A stretch of 6,807 nt of DNA from positions 1-6,807 of the forward strand of contig JACCUL010000219.1 of assembly GCA_013811855.1 (NCBI GenBank), written 5' to 3'. This DNA comes from Acidimicrobiia bacterium. GTDB taxonomy: Bacteria; Actinomycetota; Acidimicrobiia; Acidimicrobiales; Ilumatobacteraceae. Position 1 is the first letter of the stretch. Every line of letters begins with the position of its first letter. The position numbers and the translations under genes were made by a program. A model generated the notes under the pieces. That model searched no databases, was not told the origin of the DNA, and saw nothing but the letters and a program-made list of their open reading frames with translations. Of this stretch, positions 1 through 5,007 are shown piece after piece.

Positions 1-174
1 GGCGATGCCGCCCATGAGCAGGACTTCCTGTTGCTGCAACGGTGCCGCGGCGCCCGGCTCGTCGAGCCCGTCGGCGTCGAGCACCTCTACTTCGCAGCCA
101 TGCAATCGGCGTCGTGCCGACTCACGCCGCTCGGTCGCCACTACTGGCGGATGGCTCGGGAGGGCAGGATCTGA
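1..174 (+). CDS. C-terminal end of an unidentified protein (5' end outside window)
   Basis: Frame 1 is open from the first base to a TGA at 172-174 and gives 57 residues ending in LTPLGRHYWRMAREGRI. Third codon positions are overwhelmingly G or C, as expected of a real gene in this genome, whereas the overlapping frame 2 reading frame is rich in Ser/Arg/Cys and looks like a shadow. The fragment contains two Cys and is rich in Arg and Leu, with no membrane segment. I do not recognise the family. It ends 42 bases before the next gene, which appears to have its own promoter, so it is probably a separate transcription unit. Confidence 0.6.
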   Translation, partial: GDAAHEQDFLLLQRCRGARLVEPVGVEHLYFAAMQSASCRLTPLGRHYWRMAREGRI

Positions 175-181
175 GCGCCCC

Positions 182-216
182 TTGACCATCGCTCGCCACG
201 GACGGATCATCGACGC
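182..216 (+). promoter_or_regulatory. Putative promoter giving a leaderless transcript for the exported-protein gene
   Basis: TTGACC at 182-187 matches a -35 box. It is followed after 17 bases by GATCAT at 205-210, which matches TATAAT at four of six positions. The expected transcription start, six bases after the -10 box, falls on the A of the ATG at 217. No Shine-Dalgarno precedes that ATG, which fits leaderless translation. The promoter is inferred from spacing and similarity only. Confidence 0.45.
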
Positions 217-681
217 ATGATGCGACGATTCCTCATCAGGGCGATCGGACTTGCCGCCGTCGCCTCGCTGGCGCCGCTTGCCGCACCGGTCGGGGCACCG
301 GTCGGGGCTGCCCCGCCCGAGCCGATGGTGATCCGGGCCTGGCCGTTCGGACGGCTCGTCGAGGGCGGCATGGCAGCCGACATCCGCGTGGTGACCCGCT
401 GCCGTCTCGACGGGTACGAGATCCTCGAGTCCCTCATCTACCTCAACCAGGACGGGCGCTCGACCAACTTCGCCGGTCTACCCATTGCATGCGACGGTCA
501 GCGGCGGGCGACCCGCGTGCGGGTCCGCGTCCTCGAGGGTGAGCCGCCCCTGCGCCATGGCGACGCGTCCATCTCGGCTTACGCGGCCGCCATCGACCCG
601 GAGACGAACGACGACCTCAGTGTGTCTCCGGTCTTCGGCGTGCGCCTGCTCCGCCCGTTCCATTGTCGAGGAGGTACGTGA
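217..681 (+). CDS. Small exported protein of unknown function
   Basis: This is a 154-residue protein. Residues 3-8 are basic (RRFLIR), residues 9-23 form a hydrophobic Ala/Leu core, and an Ala/Pro/Val/Gly stretch follows up to about residue 32, so a Sec signal peptide with cleavage near A31-A32 is likely. The mature part (about 120 residues) has alternating hydrophobic and polar residues suggesting a beta-sandwich. It has three cysteines, C62, C92 and C150; C62 and C92 could form a disulfide outside the cell. No catalytic motif is recognised and I cannot name the family. The start at 217 is chosen because the promoter places the transcript start there; ATG 220 would differ by one residue. The stop TGA (679-681) overlaps the ATG of the next gene by one base, so the two are probably translationally coupled. 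Confidence 0.75.
   Translation: MMRRFLIRAIGLAAVASLAPLAAPVGAPVGAAPPEPMVIRAWPFGRLVEGGMAADIRVVTRCRLDGYEILESLIYLNQDGRSTNFAGLPIACDGQRRATRVRVRVLEGEPPLRHGDASISAYAAAIDPETNDDLSVSPVFGVRLLRPFHCRGGT
283..306 (+). repeat. Perfect 12-bp tandem duplication in the signal-peptide region
   Basis: GCACCGGTCGGG occurs twice back to back (283-294, 295-306). It is in frame and encodes APVG twice, just before the probable signal-peptidase site of the exported protein. A 12-bp exact repeat keeps the frame and only lengthens the linker by four residues, so it looks like a replication-slippage duplication with little effect. Confidence 0.85.
669..675 (+). promoter_or_regulatory. Ribosome binding site deciding the start of the VOC gene
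   Basis: AGGAGGT lies five bases upstream of ATG 681, inside the end of the preceding gene. It favours ATG 681 over the in-frame TTG at 663, which has no Shine-Dalgarno. Confidence 0.8.
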
Positions 682-1067
682 TGGCAGGACGAGTCGTGCA
701 CTTCGAGGTGCCGTACGACGACGTTGACCGCGCGACCAGCTTCTACACGGATGTGTTCGGCTGGCAGCTCCAAGGCATGCCCGAGCTCGACTACCACCTG
801 GCGATGACGGGTCCAGTCGGCGACCAGGGGATGCCCGAGGAGCCGGGATTCATCAACGGTGGCATGTTCGCTCGCGTGCCCGACGTCAGCTCACCCGTGA
901 TCACGATCGATGTCGACGACATCGACGCCGTTCTCGCCGATGTCGAGGCCCATGGTGGCGCCCTGGTTCGCGCCAAGGAACCGGTCGGCGAGATGGGGTT
1001 CGCCGCCTACTTCACCGACAGTGAAGGCAACCTCCTCGGACTCTGGCAGTCAGCGACGCCCGTCTAG
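681..1067 (+). CDS. VOC family protein (glyoxalase/bleomycin-resistance fold)
   Basis: This 128-residue protein is one complete two-module VOC domain, typical of the short stand-alone members annotated as related to lactoylglutathione lyase. Visible hallmarks are VVHFEV at 5-10 with the usual first metal-ligand His (H7), the FYTDVFGW element at 21-28, the strand ITIDVDDIDAVLADVEAHGG in the second module, and FTDSEGNLLGLWQ at 111-123, where the last strand normally carries the Glu/Gln metal ligand (Q123). The fold is clear but the substrate is not: members include isomerases, dioxygenases, lyases and binding proteins. The start is ATG 681 with a perfect Shine-Dalgarno. The gene overlaps the exported-protein gene by one base, so they share an mRNA, although nothing links their functions. 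It is probably cytoplasmic, with no signal peptide. Confidence 0.9.
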   Translation: MAGRVVHFEVPYDDVDRATSFYTDVFGWQLQGMPELDYHLAMTGPVGDQGMPEEPGFINGGMFARVPDVSSPVITIDVDDIDAVLADVEAHGGALVRAKEPVGEMGFAAYFTDSEGNLLGLWQSATPV

Positions 1068-1090
1068 CAACCTGGCGCCACAACGCATGC

Positions 1091-1113
1091 GCTAGCGCCA
1101 TTCTGGCGCTAGC
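1091..1113. promoter_or_regulatory. Perfect inverted repeat, likely operator of the toxin-antitoxin genes
   Basis: GCTAGCGCCA (1091-1100) and TGGCGCTAGC (1104-1113) form a perfect 10-bp inverted repeat around a 3-bp TTC spacer, eight bases before the antitoxin ATG. A further TGGCGCCA at 1073-1080 repeats the inner half-site. The right arm overlaps the putative -10 hexamer TAGCCT (1110-1115). Ribbon-helix-helix antitoxins commonly repress their own operon by binding such repeats, so this is the expected autoregulatory site. Binding is inferred. Confidence 0.75.
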
Positions 1114-1121
1114 CTGCATCC
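1110..1121 (+). promoter_or_regulatory. Putative -10 box of a leaderless toxin-antitoxin transcript
   Basis: TAGCCT (1110-1115) fits the actinobacterial TANNNT -10 pattern and is followed by six bases and then ATG 1122, the usual geometry of leaderless mRNAs. There is no Shine-Dalgarno before the ATG. I see no convincing -35 box. Confidence 0.5.
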
Positions 1122-1352
1122 ATGCCAAGCATCCAGGTCAAAGACGTCCCGGCGGAGGTCCATTCAACGCTGCGTCGGCGAGCAGCAGCCGCTGGTCAGT
1201 CGTTGCAGGAGTATCTGCTCACCCGGTTCATCGCCGACGCCGAGACGGCCACGCTCGAGGAGGTGCTCGATCGTGCCAGCGGGCGAGCCGGAGGGCGGGC
1301 TGAGTTCGCCGACGCCGTGCGGGCGGTTCGCGCCGAACGAGACGCTGGGTGA
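1122..1352 (+). CDS. vapB: Ribbon-helix-helix (FitA/VapB-like) antitoxin
   Basis: This 76-residue protein has the FitA-like arrangement. The N-terminal strand MPSIQVKDVP (1-10) would pair in a dimer to contact DNA; the helix VHSTLRRRAAAAG (about 13-25) and the helix begun by QSLQEYLLTRFIADAE (26-41) complete the ribbon-helix-helix. The C-terminal half (42-76), rich in Ala, Arg and Glu, is the expected toxin-wrapping tail that inserts into the PIN active site. It should neutralise the toxin encoded next and repress the operon through the inverted repeat just upstream. The start follows a leaderless-type promoter. Its stop overlaps the toxin GTG start by four bases (GTGA), a normal arrangement for coupled antitoxin-toxin translation. 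FitA versus VapB naming is a matter of convention here. Confidence 0.88.
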   Translation: MPSIQVKDVPAEVHSTLRRRAAAAGQSLQEYLLTRFIADAETATLEEVLDRASGRAGGRAEFADAVRAVRAERDAG

Positions 1353-1744
1353 TCGTCGTCGATGCCAGCGTGGTCGTCACCGCCCTTGCCGATGATGGGC
1401 GCGACGGTGATCGAGCACGCCGACGACTGCGTCAGGAACACCTCCTCGTCGCTCCGCACCTCATCGACGTCGAGGTTGCATCGGCGTGGCGACGGCTTGC
1501 CATGGCCGGAATGCTCGACGAGCGGCGAGCCGCGTTTGCGCTCGCTGACCTGCTTGAGGTCAGGATCGAACGGGTGCCACACACGTCGCTGCTGGCGCGA
1601 TGCTGCGAACTTCGGGCCAACCTGACGATCTACGACGCCGTGTACGTCGCGCTGGCCGAGGGGCTCCACACCAACGTGCTCACAGCCGACCGACGACTCG
1701 CCGAGTCCCCTGGTCCTCGGTGTGAGATCGAACTGCTGGGGTGA
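1349..1744 (+). CDS. vapC: VapC-family PIN-domain ribonuclease toxin
   Basis: This 131-residue protein is a complete PIN domain. All four acidic residues expected in the Mg2+-dependent active site are present: D5 in IVVDASV, E42 in IDVEVASAWRR, D96 in IYDAVYVALAE and D114 in LTADRRL. VapC toxins cut specific RNAs, often tRNA or rRNA loops, and stop growth when freed from the antitoxin; the target here cannot be read from sequence. The start is GTG 1349, inside the last codons of the antitoxin gene, so expression depends on the upstream promoter and operator. The gene appears intact, with no frameshift. It converges on the - strand VOC gene, which ends 16 bases away, with no obvious terminator between them. 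Confidence 0.92.
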   Translation: MIVVDASVVVTALADDGRDGDRARRRLRQEHLLVAPHLIDVEVASAWRRLAMAGMLDERRAAFALADLLEVRIERVPHTSLLARCCELRANLTIYDAVYVALAEGLHTNVLTADRRLAESPGPRCEIELLG

Positions 1745-1760
1745 ACCGGCGGGTGGTCGG

Positions 1761-2135
1761 TCAGTTCAGCAGCGTGGTCTTGGCACGGAGGATGCAGAAC
1801 TCGTTGCCCTCTGGGTCAGCGAGCACGGTCCATGACTCGGTGCCGGTCTGGCCGATGTCGACCCGCCGGGCGCCGAGGGCCATGATGCGCTCGATCTCCG
1901 CCTCACGGTCCTGTGCGCTCGGATTGAGGTCGAGGTGGACACGGTTCTTCACCGTCTTGTGCTGCTCGCCGGCCGGCATGAAGCAGATGCCGACCGGGGC
2001 GTTCTCGTCGGGGCCGATCACGACCTCCCGTTCGCGTTCGGACAGGACGTGCCAACCGAGCACCTCGGCCCAGAAGCGGGCGAGGCCGGGGAGATCGACG
2101 GCGTCGATCACGATGTGGTGCAGCGAAACGGACAT
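1761..2135 (-). CDS. VOC family protein (glyoxalase-like domain)
   Basis: This 124-residue protein is a single VOC domain of the glyoxalase-like type. Typical features are LHHIVIDAVDLPGLARFWAEVLGW (split as 5-15 and 16-28, first ligand His near H7), the central strand VHLDLNP at 66-72 (H67, D69) and the last strand DPEGNEFCIL at 107-116 with E112 as the probable metal ligand. No substrate can be assigned. The start is ATG at 2135, preceded by AGAAGG about eight bases upstream that overlaps the stop of the preceding gene. An upstream in-frame extension to 2351 is rejected because it overlaps the upstream gene and has Arg/Ser-rich shadow composition. It is the last gene of the five-gene - strand operon, 13 bases after the membrane-protein gene. 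Confidence 0.88.
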   Translation of the reverse strand: MSVSLHHIVIDAVDLPGLARFWAEVLGWHVLSEREREVVIGPDENAPVGICFMPAGEQHKTVKNRVHLDLNPSAQDREAEIERIMALGARRVDIGQTGTESWTVLADPEGNEFCILRAKTTLLN

Positions 2136-2148
2136 CTCGGCAACCTTC

Positions 2149-2679
2149 TCAGTCGGCGCACGTGGCGCCACGGTCGAACAGCGCGAACGCGAGCCCTGAG
2201 GAGCCGTAGCCCGCGCCAATCCTGTCGACGAGGTAGCAGCGCTTGAACCAGATCCCGTCGGGGAGCAGGTTGGGGGTCGAGTCCGGCAACGCCAGCTTGA
2301 CGACGCTGCACCCCGCCGGCGCGTCGCAGTCGTACTGCAACAAGACGTCATTGGCGCCGGGCAGCTCCCCGATCACCTTGTGGTTGAGATCGATCGTCGT
2401 GCCGTTGCGGTCGTCGAGCAGATGCACGAGCTCGTCGGCGTCGGCGCTCTGGTTCTCGATTCGTTGCTCGTGTTCTGTGGCCGGCCCGACGCCGCCGTCG
2501 TCGTCGTTGCCGACGAAGTGGACGACGGCGGCAACCAAGGCGGCGATCGCCAGCACGGCCGTTGCCAACGCGCCGATCTGCAGCACCAGCTGCTGCGGTC
2601 TGATCTCGCCGGCGAGGAAGCGCTGCCGCCATGAGACCTTGTCGTTGCCGACATCCCCCCGCTCATTCGGCCTGCTCAC
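2149..2679 (-). CDS. Single-span membrane protein with a cysteine-containing outer domain, unknown function
   Basis: This 176-residue protein starts with a polar, charged segment (1-30), followed by one long Ala/Leu/Val membrane helix at about 31-56. An acidic linker, NDDDGG (58-63), leads into an outer domain. Basic residues before the helix and acidic residues after it suggest the C-terminal part faces outside. That part has four cysteines, C118, C124, C148 and C174, enough for two disulfides. No known domain is recognised. The start is GTG 2679: an ATG two bases upstream is followed at once by a stop, and no other start lies nearby in frame. The Shine-Dalgarno is weak, so translation may rely on coupling to the upstream gene, which ends 12 bases before. 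Confidence 0.72.
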   Translation of the reverse strand: MSRPNERGDVGNDKVSWRQRFLAGEIRPQQLVLQIGALATAVLAIAALVAAVVHFVGNDDDGGVGPATEHEQRIENQSADADELVHLLDDRNGTTIDLNHKVIGELPGANDVLLQYDCDAPAGCSVVKLALPDSTPNLLPDGIWFKRCYLVDRIGAGYGSSGLAFALFDRGATCAD

Positions 2680-2691
2680 ATGGCAACTCTG

Positions 2692-3081
2692 TCACGTCGG
2701 CGCCGACCGACCGATAAGGCGTTCGAGCAGGCGGGGTTCTCCGGGCCAGGCCGCGAAGAGCACTTCGGGCGGGACTTGCCGGGCCGCGTAGCGCAGTGCC
2801 AACGCGACCACGACGACGTCGTCGAGGGGCCCGATGACGGGCAGGAACTCGGGGATGAGGTCGATCGGCGAGATGACCCAGACCCCCGCGAAGCCGATAG
2901 CGAGCTTGGCGCGGCGGGGCACCCGCGGATCGTGGCGCAGGCGACGCACCATGGTCATGCAAGCGGGGAGGAACCCCGCGAGGTCTTTGAGGATGCCGGG
3001 CGGCAGGCGACGGGCCAGCAGGACGAGCACGACCCACGACGCCGCCCAGGCAGCGATGGCGATCGCCAGGATCCGGATCAC
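2692..3081 (-). CDS. YkvA/DUF1232 family membrane protein
   Basis: This 129-residue protein carries the hallmark of the DUF1232 (YkvA) family at residues 71-88: SPIDLIPEFLPVIGPLDD, followed by a hydrophobic segment VVVVALALRYAA. An N-terminal hydrophobic helix spans about 2-24, and residues 58-70 (AKLAIGFAGVWVI) lead into the motif as a second membrane segment, with the motif loop between helices. The biochemical role of the family is not established, so none is assigned. The start is GTG 3081, 25 bases after the stop of the DddP-like gene; the upstream GGCGGG is only a weak Shine-Dalgarno. It is the third gene of the putative five-gene operon. Confidence 0.82.
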   Translation of the reverse strand: MIRILAIAIAAWAASWVVLVLLARRLPPGILKDLAGFLPACMTMVRRLRHDPRVPRRAKLAIGFAGVWVISPIDLIPEFLPVIGPLDDVVVVALALRYAARQVPPEVLFAAWPGEPRLLERLIGRSAPT

Positions 3082-3106
3082 CGGCCGCCCGCCGCGTCGT
3101 CGAGTT

Positions 3107-4396
3107 TCACACCTCGAGGGCGTCGATCAACGGTGATCTGGACATCGGCACCCCGCCTGAGGCGGTGACGAGCACCTGCTCCTCGAGCTTGACGCCCTCC
3201 CGGCCGCCCACCTCACCGATGTAGCTCTCGACGGACAGCACCATCCCCTCTTCGATGCATCCGTCGGAGCCCCAGTCGGCGAAGTCGACGGCGTAGGTGA
3301 TGGCCGGTGTCTCGTCGACCATCCCGACGCCGTGGACCATGAGCATGTAGCGGTTGGCGAGGAACTCGTCGGGCACGGGCCACGCCCGCTCGCCGAACTC
3401 ACGAAACGTCATCTCCGGCCGGATGAGCTCGATGTTCGTGAGGAGCTGGTCCTGGGCGATGTCGTAGAGCCGCCGCTGCTCGGCCGTGACCGGCCGGCCC
3501 GGGCAAAGCAGCGTTCGCGAGATGTCGGCGAGGTACCCGTTCGGGCCGACCATGTCGGTGTCGAACCCGACCAGGTCGCCGGCCTCGATCACCCGGTTGC
3601 CGCACTCCTGGAACCACGGATTGGTCCTCGGCCCGCTGGCCAACAGGCGGCACTCGACCCACTCGCCGTCGTGAGCGATGTTCGTCTCGTGGAGCACCGC
3701 CCACAGCTGGTTCTCGGTGATGCCGGGTTGCAACGCGCCGCGTATGCGCTCGACGGCGACGTCGCAGACCTCCATGGACAGGCGCAGGCACTGCAGTTCC
3801 TCGGGCGTCTTGATGGCGCGGGCCAGCTCCACCGGTTCCTGGGCGTCGAACAACGCGATCCCTGCCGCTTCCAGGTGTCGGGCCAGCCAGGGTTCGCAGC
3901 GGTCGACGGCGAGCCGACGGTCCGAGCCGGCGTGGGCCCGCGTCAGGGCGATGACGTCGCGGGCCCACCGCTCACCGAGCTCGGCCGAGCGGGTTCCAGC
4001 CAGGAAGAAGAACGACGAGACGCTGTCACGAACATCGTCGATCGTCTCGAGGCCTTCGTTGACGTGCTTGGACGTGGCAAAGTCGAACAGGACGACCGGA
4101 CCGTCGACGGGCACGAAGGCGTACCGCCCGGGTGCGTGCATCGTCCACAACGTCATGTTCCTGGCGCCCGTGGCGTACCGGATGTTGATCGGGTCGCTCA
4201 GCAGTGCGGCGCCATAGTCGTGGCTGACGAGCTCGGCGCGGAACCGGGCCAGCCGATCGGCCCGCATCGTGACGTGGTCGATCTCGGCACTGCGGGCGGC
4301 CACGTCGAAGGCCAACGGGGCCGGCCGGCGCGTGCCGTCGACAACGTCGGGTGGGCGCCGGCCGGATACCCCCAGGACATCGGCGAGCCGACTCAC
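3107..4396 (-). CDS. M24 (pita-bread fold) enzyme, DddP-like; candidate DMSP lyase or Xaa-Pro peptidase relative
   Basis: This 429-residue protein has an N-terminal creatinase/prolidase-type domain (about 45-185, with NIRYATGARNMTLW at 71-84) and a C-terminal M24 catalytic domain (about 190-429). The metal ligands are D279, D281, D291, H355, E390 and E405. The spacing between them equals that of the six ligands I recall for the Ruegeria DMSP lyase DddP (D295, D297, D307, H371, E406, E421), a constant shift of 16. The proposed catalytic Asp (DddP D377) and Tyr366 correspond to D361 and Y350. Long stretches such as RLLASGPRTNPWFQECG (250-266) and HGVGMVDETP are also DddP-like. DddP cleaves dimethylsulfoniopropionate to dimethyl sulfide and acrylate; relatives with the same core may act on other substrates. 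The start is GTG 4396: the N-terminal segment before residue 45 (PAPLAF, then MRADRLARF) itself resembles the start of DddP, supporting this full length. It lies 21 bases after the PhnB-like gene. No signal peptide, so it is cytoplasmic. Confidence 0.85.
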   Translation of the reverse strand: MSRLADVLGVSGRRPPDVVDGTRRPAPLAFDVAARSAEIDHVTMRADRLARFRAELVSHDYGAALLSDPINIRYATGARNMTLWTMHAPGRYAFVPVDGPVVLFDFATSKHVNEGLETIDDVRDSVSSFFFLAGTRSAELGERWARDVIALTRAHAGSDRRLAVDRCEPWLARHLEAAGIALFDAQEPVELARAIKTPEELQCLRLSMEVCDVAVERIRGALQPGITENQLWAVLHETNIAHDGEWVECRLLASGPRTNPWFQECGNRVIEAGDLVGFDTDMVGPNGYLADISRTLLCPGRPVTAEQRRLYDIAQDQLLTNIELIRPEMTFREFGERAWPVPDEFLANRYMLMVHGVGMVDETPAITYAVDFADWGSDGCIEEGMVLSVESYIGEVGGREGVKLEEQVLVTASGGVPMSRSPLIDALEV

Positions 4397-4417
4397 GGCG
4401 AAGCGATGCTCCCGACG

Positions 4418-4840
4418 TCAGCCACTCGGCGGTGTACCGGCGATGTTGACCATCCAGACGATGCCGAACTTGTCGGTGCACATGCCGAACGTGTCGCCCC
4501 ACGGCGCCTTCTCGAGCGGAGCGCTGATGGTGGCACCATCGGAGAGCTTCTCCCAGTAGCCGCGCAACTCGGCCTCGTCTTCGCCCGACAGGGAGACGGA
4601 GTGCTCGGTACCCGGTGTGGCGTCGCTCCCTTCGAGCGTGTCGGCCCCCATCAGCGTCAGGCCGCTTTCGGTTTCCAGCATCGAGTGCATGATCTTGTCC
4701 TTCTGGGCCGGGTCGTCACTGGCCTGGAAGTCGGCGAACGTGTTCACCGCCAGCTCGCCGCCGAAGACGGAGCGGTAGAACTCCATCGCTTCACGGGCGT
4801 TGCCGCGGAATCCCAGGTACGGGTTGAGTCGGGTCGTCAT
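4418..4840 (-). CDS. PhnB/YjdN-like VOC family protein
   Basis: This 140-residue protein belongs to the PhnB-like branch of the VOC superfamily. It begins TTRLNPYLGFRGNAREAMEF (2-21), then YRSVFGGEL, which is the diagnostic N-terminal module. It also has the DKIMHSML segment (48-55, H52), LTLMGAD (61-67) and the C-terminal APWGDTFG...DKFGIVWMVNI region (112-133). Members are often annotated as 3-demethylubiquinone methyltransferase-like, but no catalytic activity is established for most, and none is claimed here. The start ATG 4840 has a perfect AGGAGG eight bases upstream, the strongest ribosome binding site in this operon, consistent with its being the first gene. It diverges from the haloperoxidase gene across a 167-base region. 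Confidence 0.9.
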   Translation of the reverse strand: MTTRLNPYLGFRGNAREAMEFYRSVFGGELAVNTFADFQASDDPAQKDKIMHSMLETESGLTLMGADTLEGSDATPGTEHSVSLSGEDEAELRGYWEKLSDGATISAPLEKAPWGDTFGMCTDKFGIVWMVNIAGTPPSG

Positions 4841-4848
4841 TGATCAGG

Positions 4849-4854
4849 CCTCCT
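4849..4854 (-). promoter_or_regulatory. Ribosome binding site of the first - strand operon gene
   Basis: On the - strand AGGAGG lies eight bases before ATG 4840. It fixes the start of the PhnB-like gene. I could not find a convincing -10/-35 pair for this operon in the divergent intergenic region 4841-5007. Confidence 0.8.
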
Positions 4855-4930
4855 CGTGTGGATCGTCGTGCGGCCACTCTCGCGCACGCCGCCCGGTGCT
4901 CCGGTCCTTCGGGACGAGCGGCGCGGCGGA

Positions 4931-4963
4931 CTTGAGCGGTTCTTGAGCGGCCTTGCTCACGAT
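4931..4963 (+). promoter_or_regulatory. Putative SARP-type activator site and promoter of the haloperoxidase gene
   Basis: CTTGAGCGG occurs at 4931-4939 and again at 4942-4950, an exact direct repeat with 11-bp period, i.e. one DNA turn. Taking TTGAGCG as the heptamer, the second copy ends at 4949 and a possible -10 hexamer, CACGAT (4958-4963), begins after exactly eight bases. SARP activators of Streptomyces are known to bind heptamers of TCGAG type with this period and this distance to the -10 box. The same repeat, spacing and -10 distance recur at the SARP gene at 6469-6500. A transcript starting near 4970 would leave a leader of about 38 bases before ATG 5008. The site is directional toward the haloperoxidase, though it lies between divergent genes. 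Confidence 0.7.
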
Positions 4964-5007
4964 GACCTGGCGCGCGGGCACCACGTCGGCGCACTGGAGG
5001 AAGACCG

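Noticed and set aside
663..680. TTG start giving six extra residues on the first VOC protein
   Set aside because: ATG 681 has AGGAGGT at ideal distance, and the VOC fold normally begins a few residues before the first ligand His.
2161..2172. 12-bp perfect palindrome CGTGGCGCCACG
   Set aside because: It lies within the last codons of the membrane-protein gene and is of a kind expected by chance in GC-rich sequence; no matching second site was seen.
2136..2351. N-terminal extension of the second VOC protein by 72 residues
   Set aside because: It overlaps the membrane-protein gene in another frame, is Arg/Ser/Thr-rich, and the VOC domain begins at ATG 2135 with its own ribosome binding site.
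2660..2667. Single TTGAGCGG-like match on the - strand (ATGAGCGG) inside the membrane-protein gene
   Set aside because: It is a single imperfect copy inside coding sequence with no 11-bp partner, unlike the two paired sites.
3332..4843. A 503-codon + strand open frame opposite the DddP-like and PhnB-like genes
   Set aside because: It is antisense to two strongly recognised genes, its product is rich in Asp/Gly/Arg/Val without any domain, and long antisense frames are expected in GC-rich coding DNA.
4904..4915. Small hairpin GTCC-TTCG-GGAC in the divergent intergenic region
   Set aside because: The stem is only four pairs and does not extend; it is too short to call a terminator or riboswitch.
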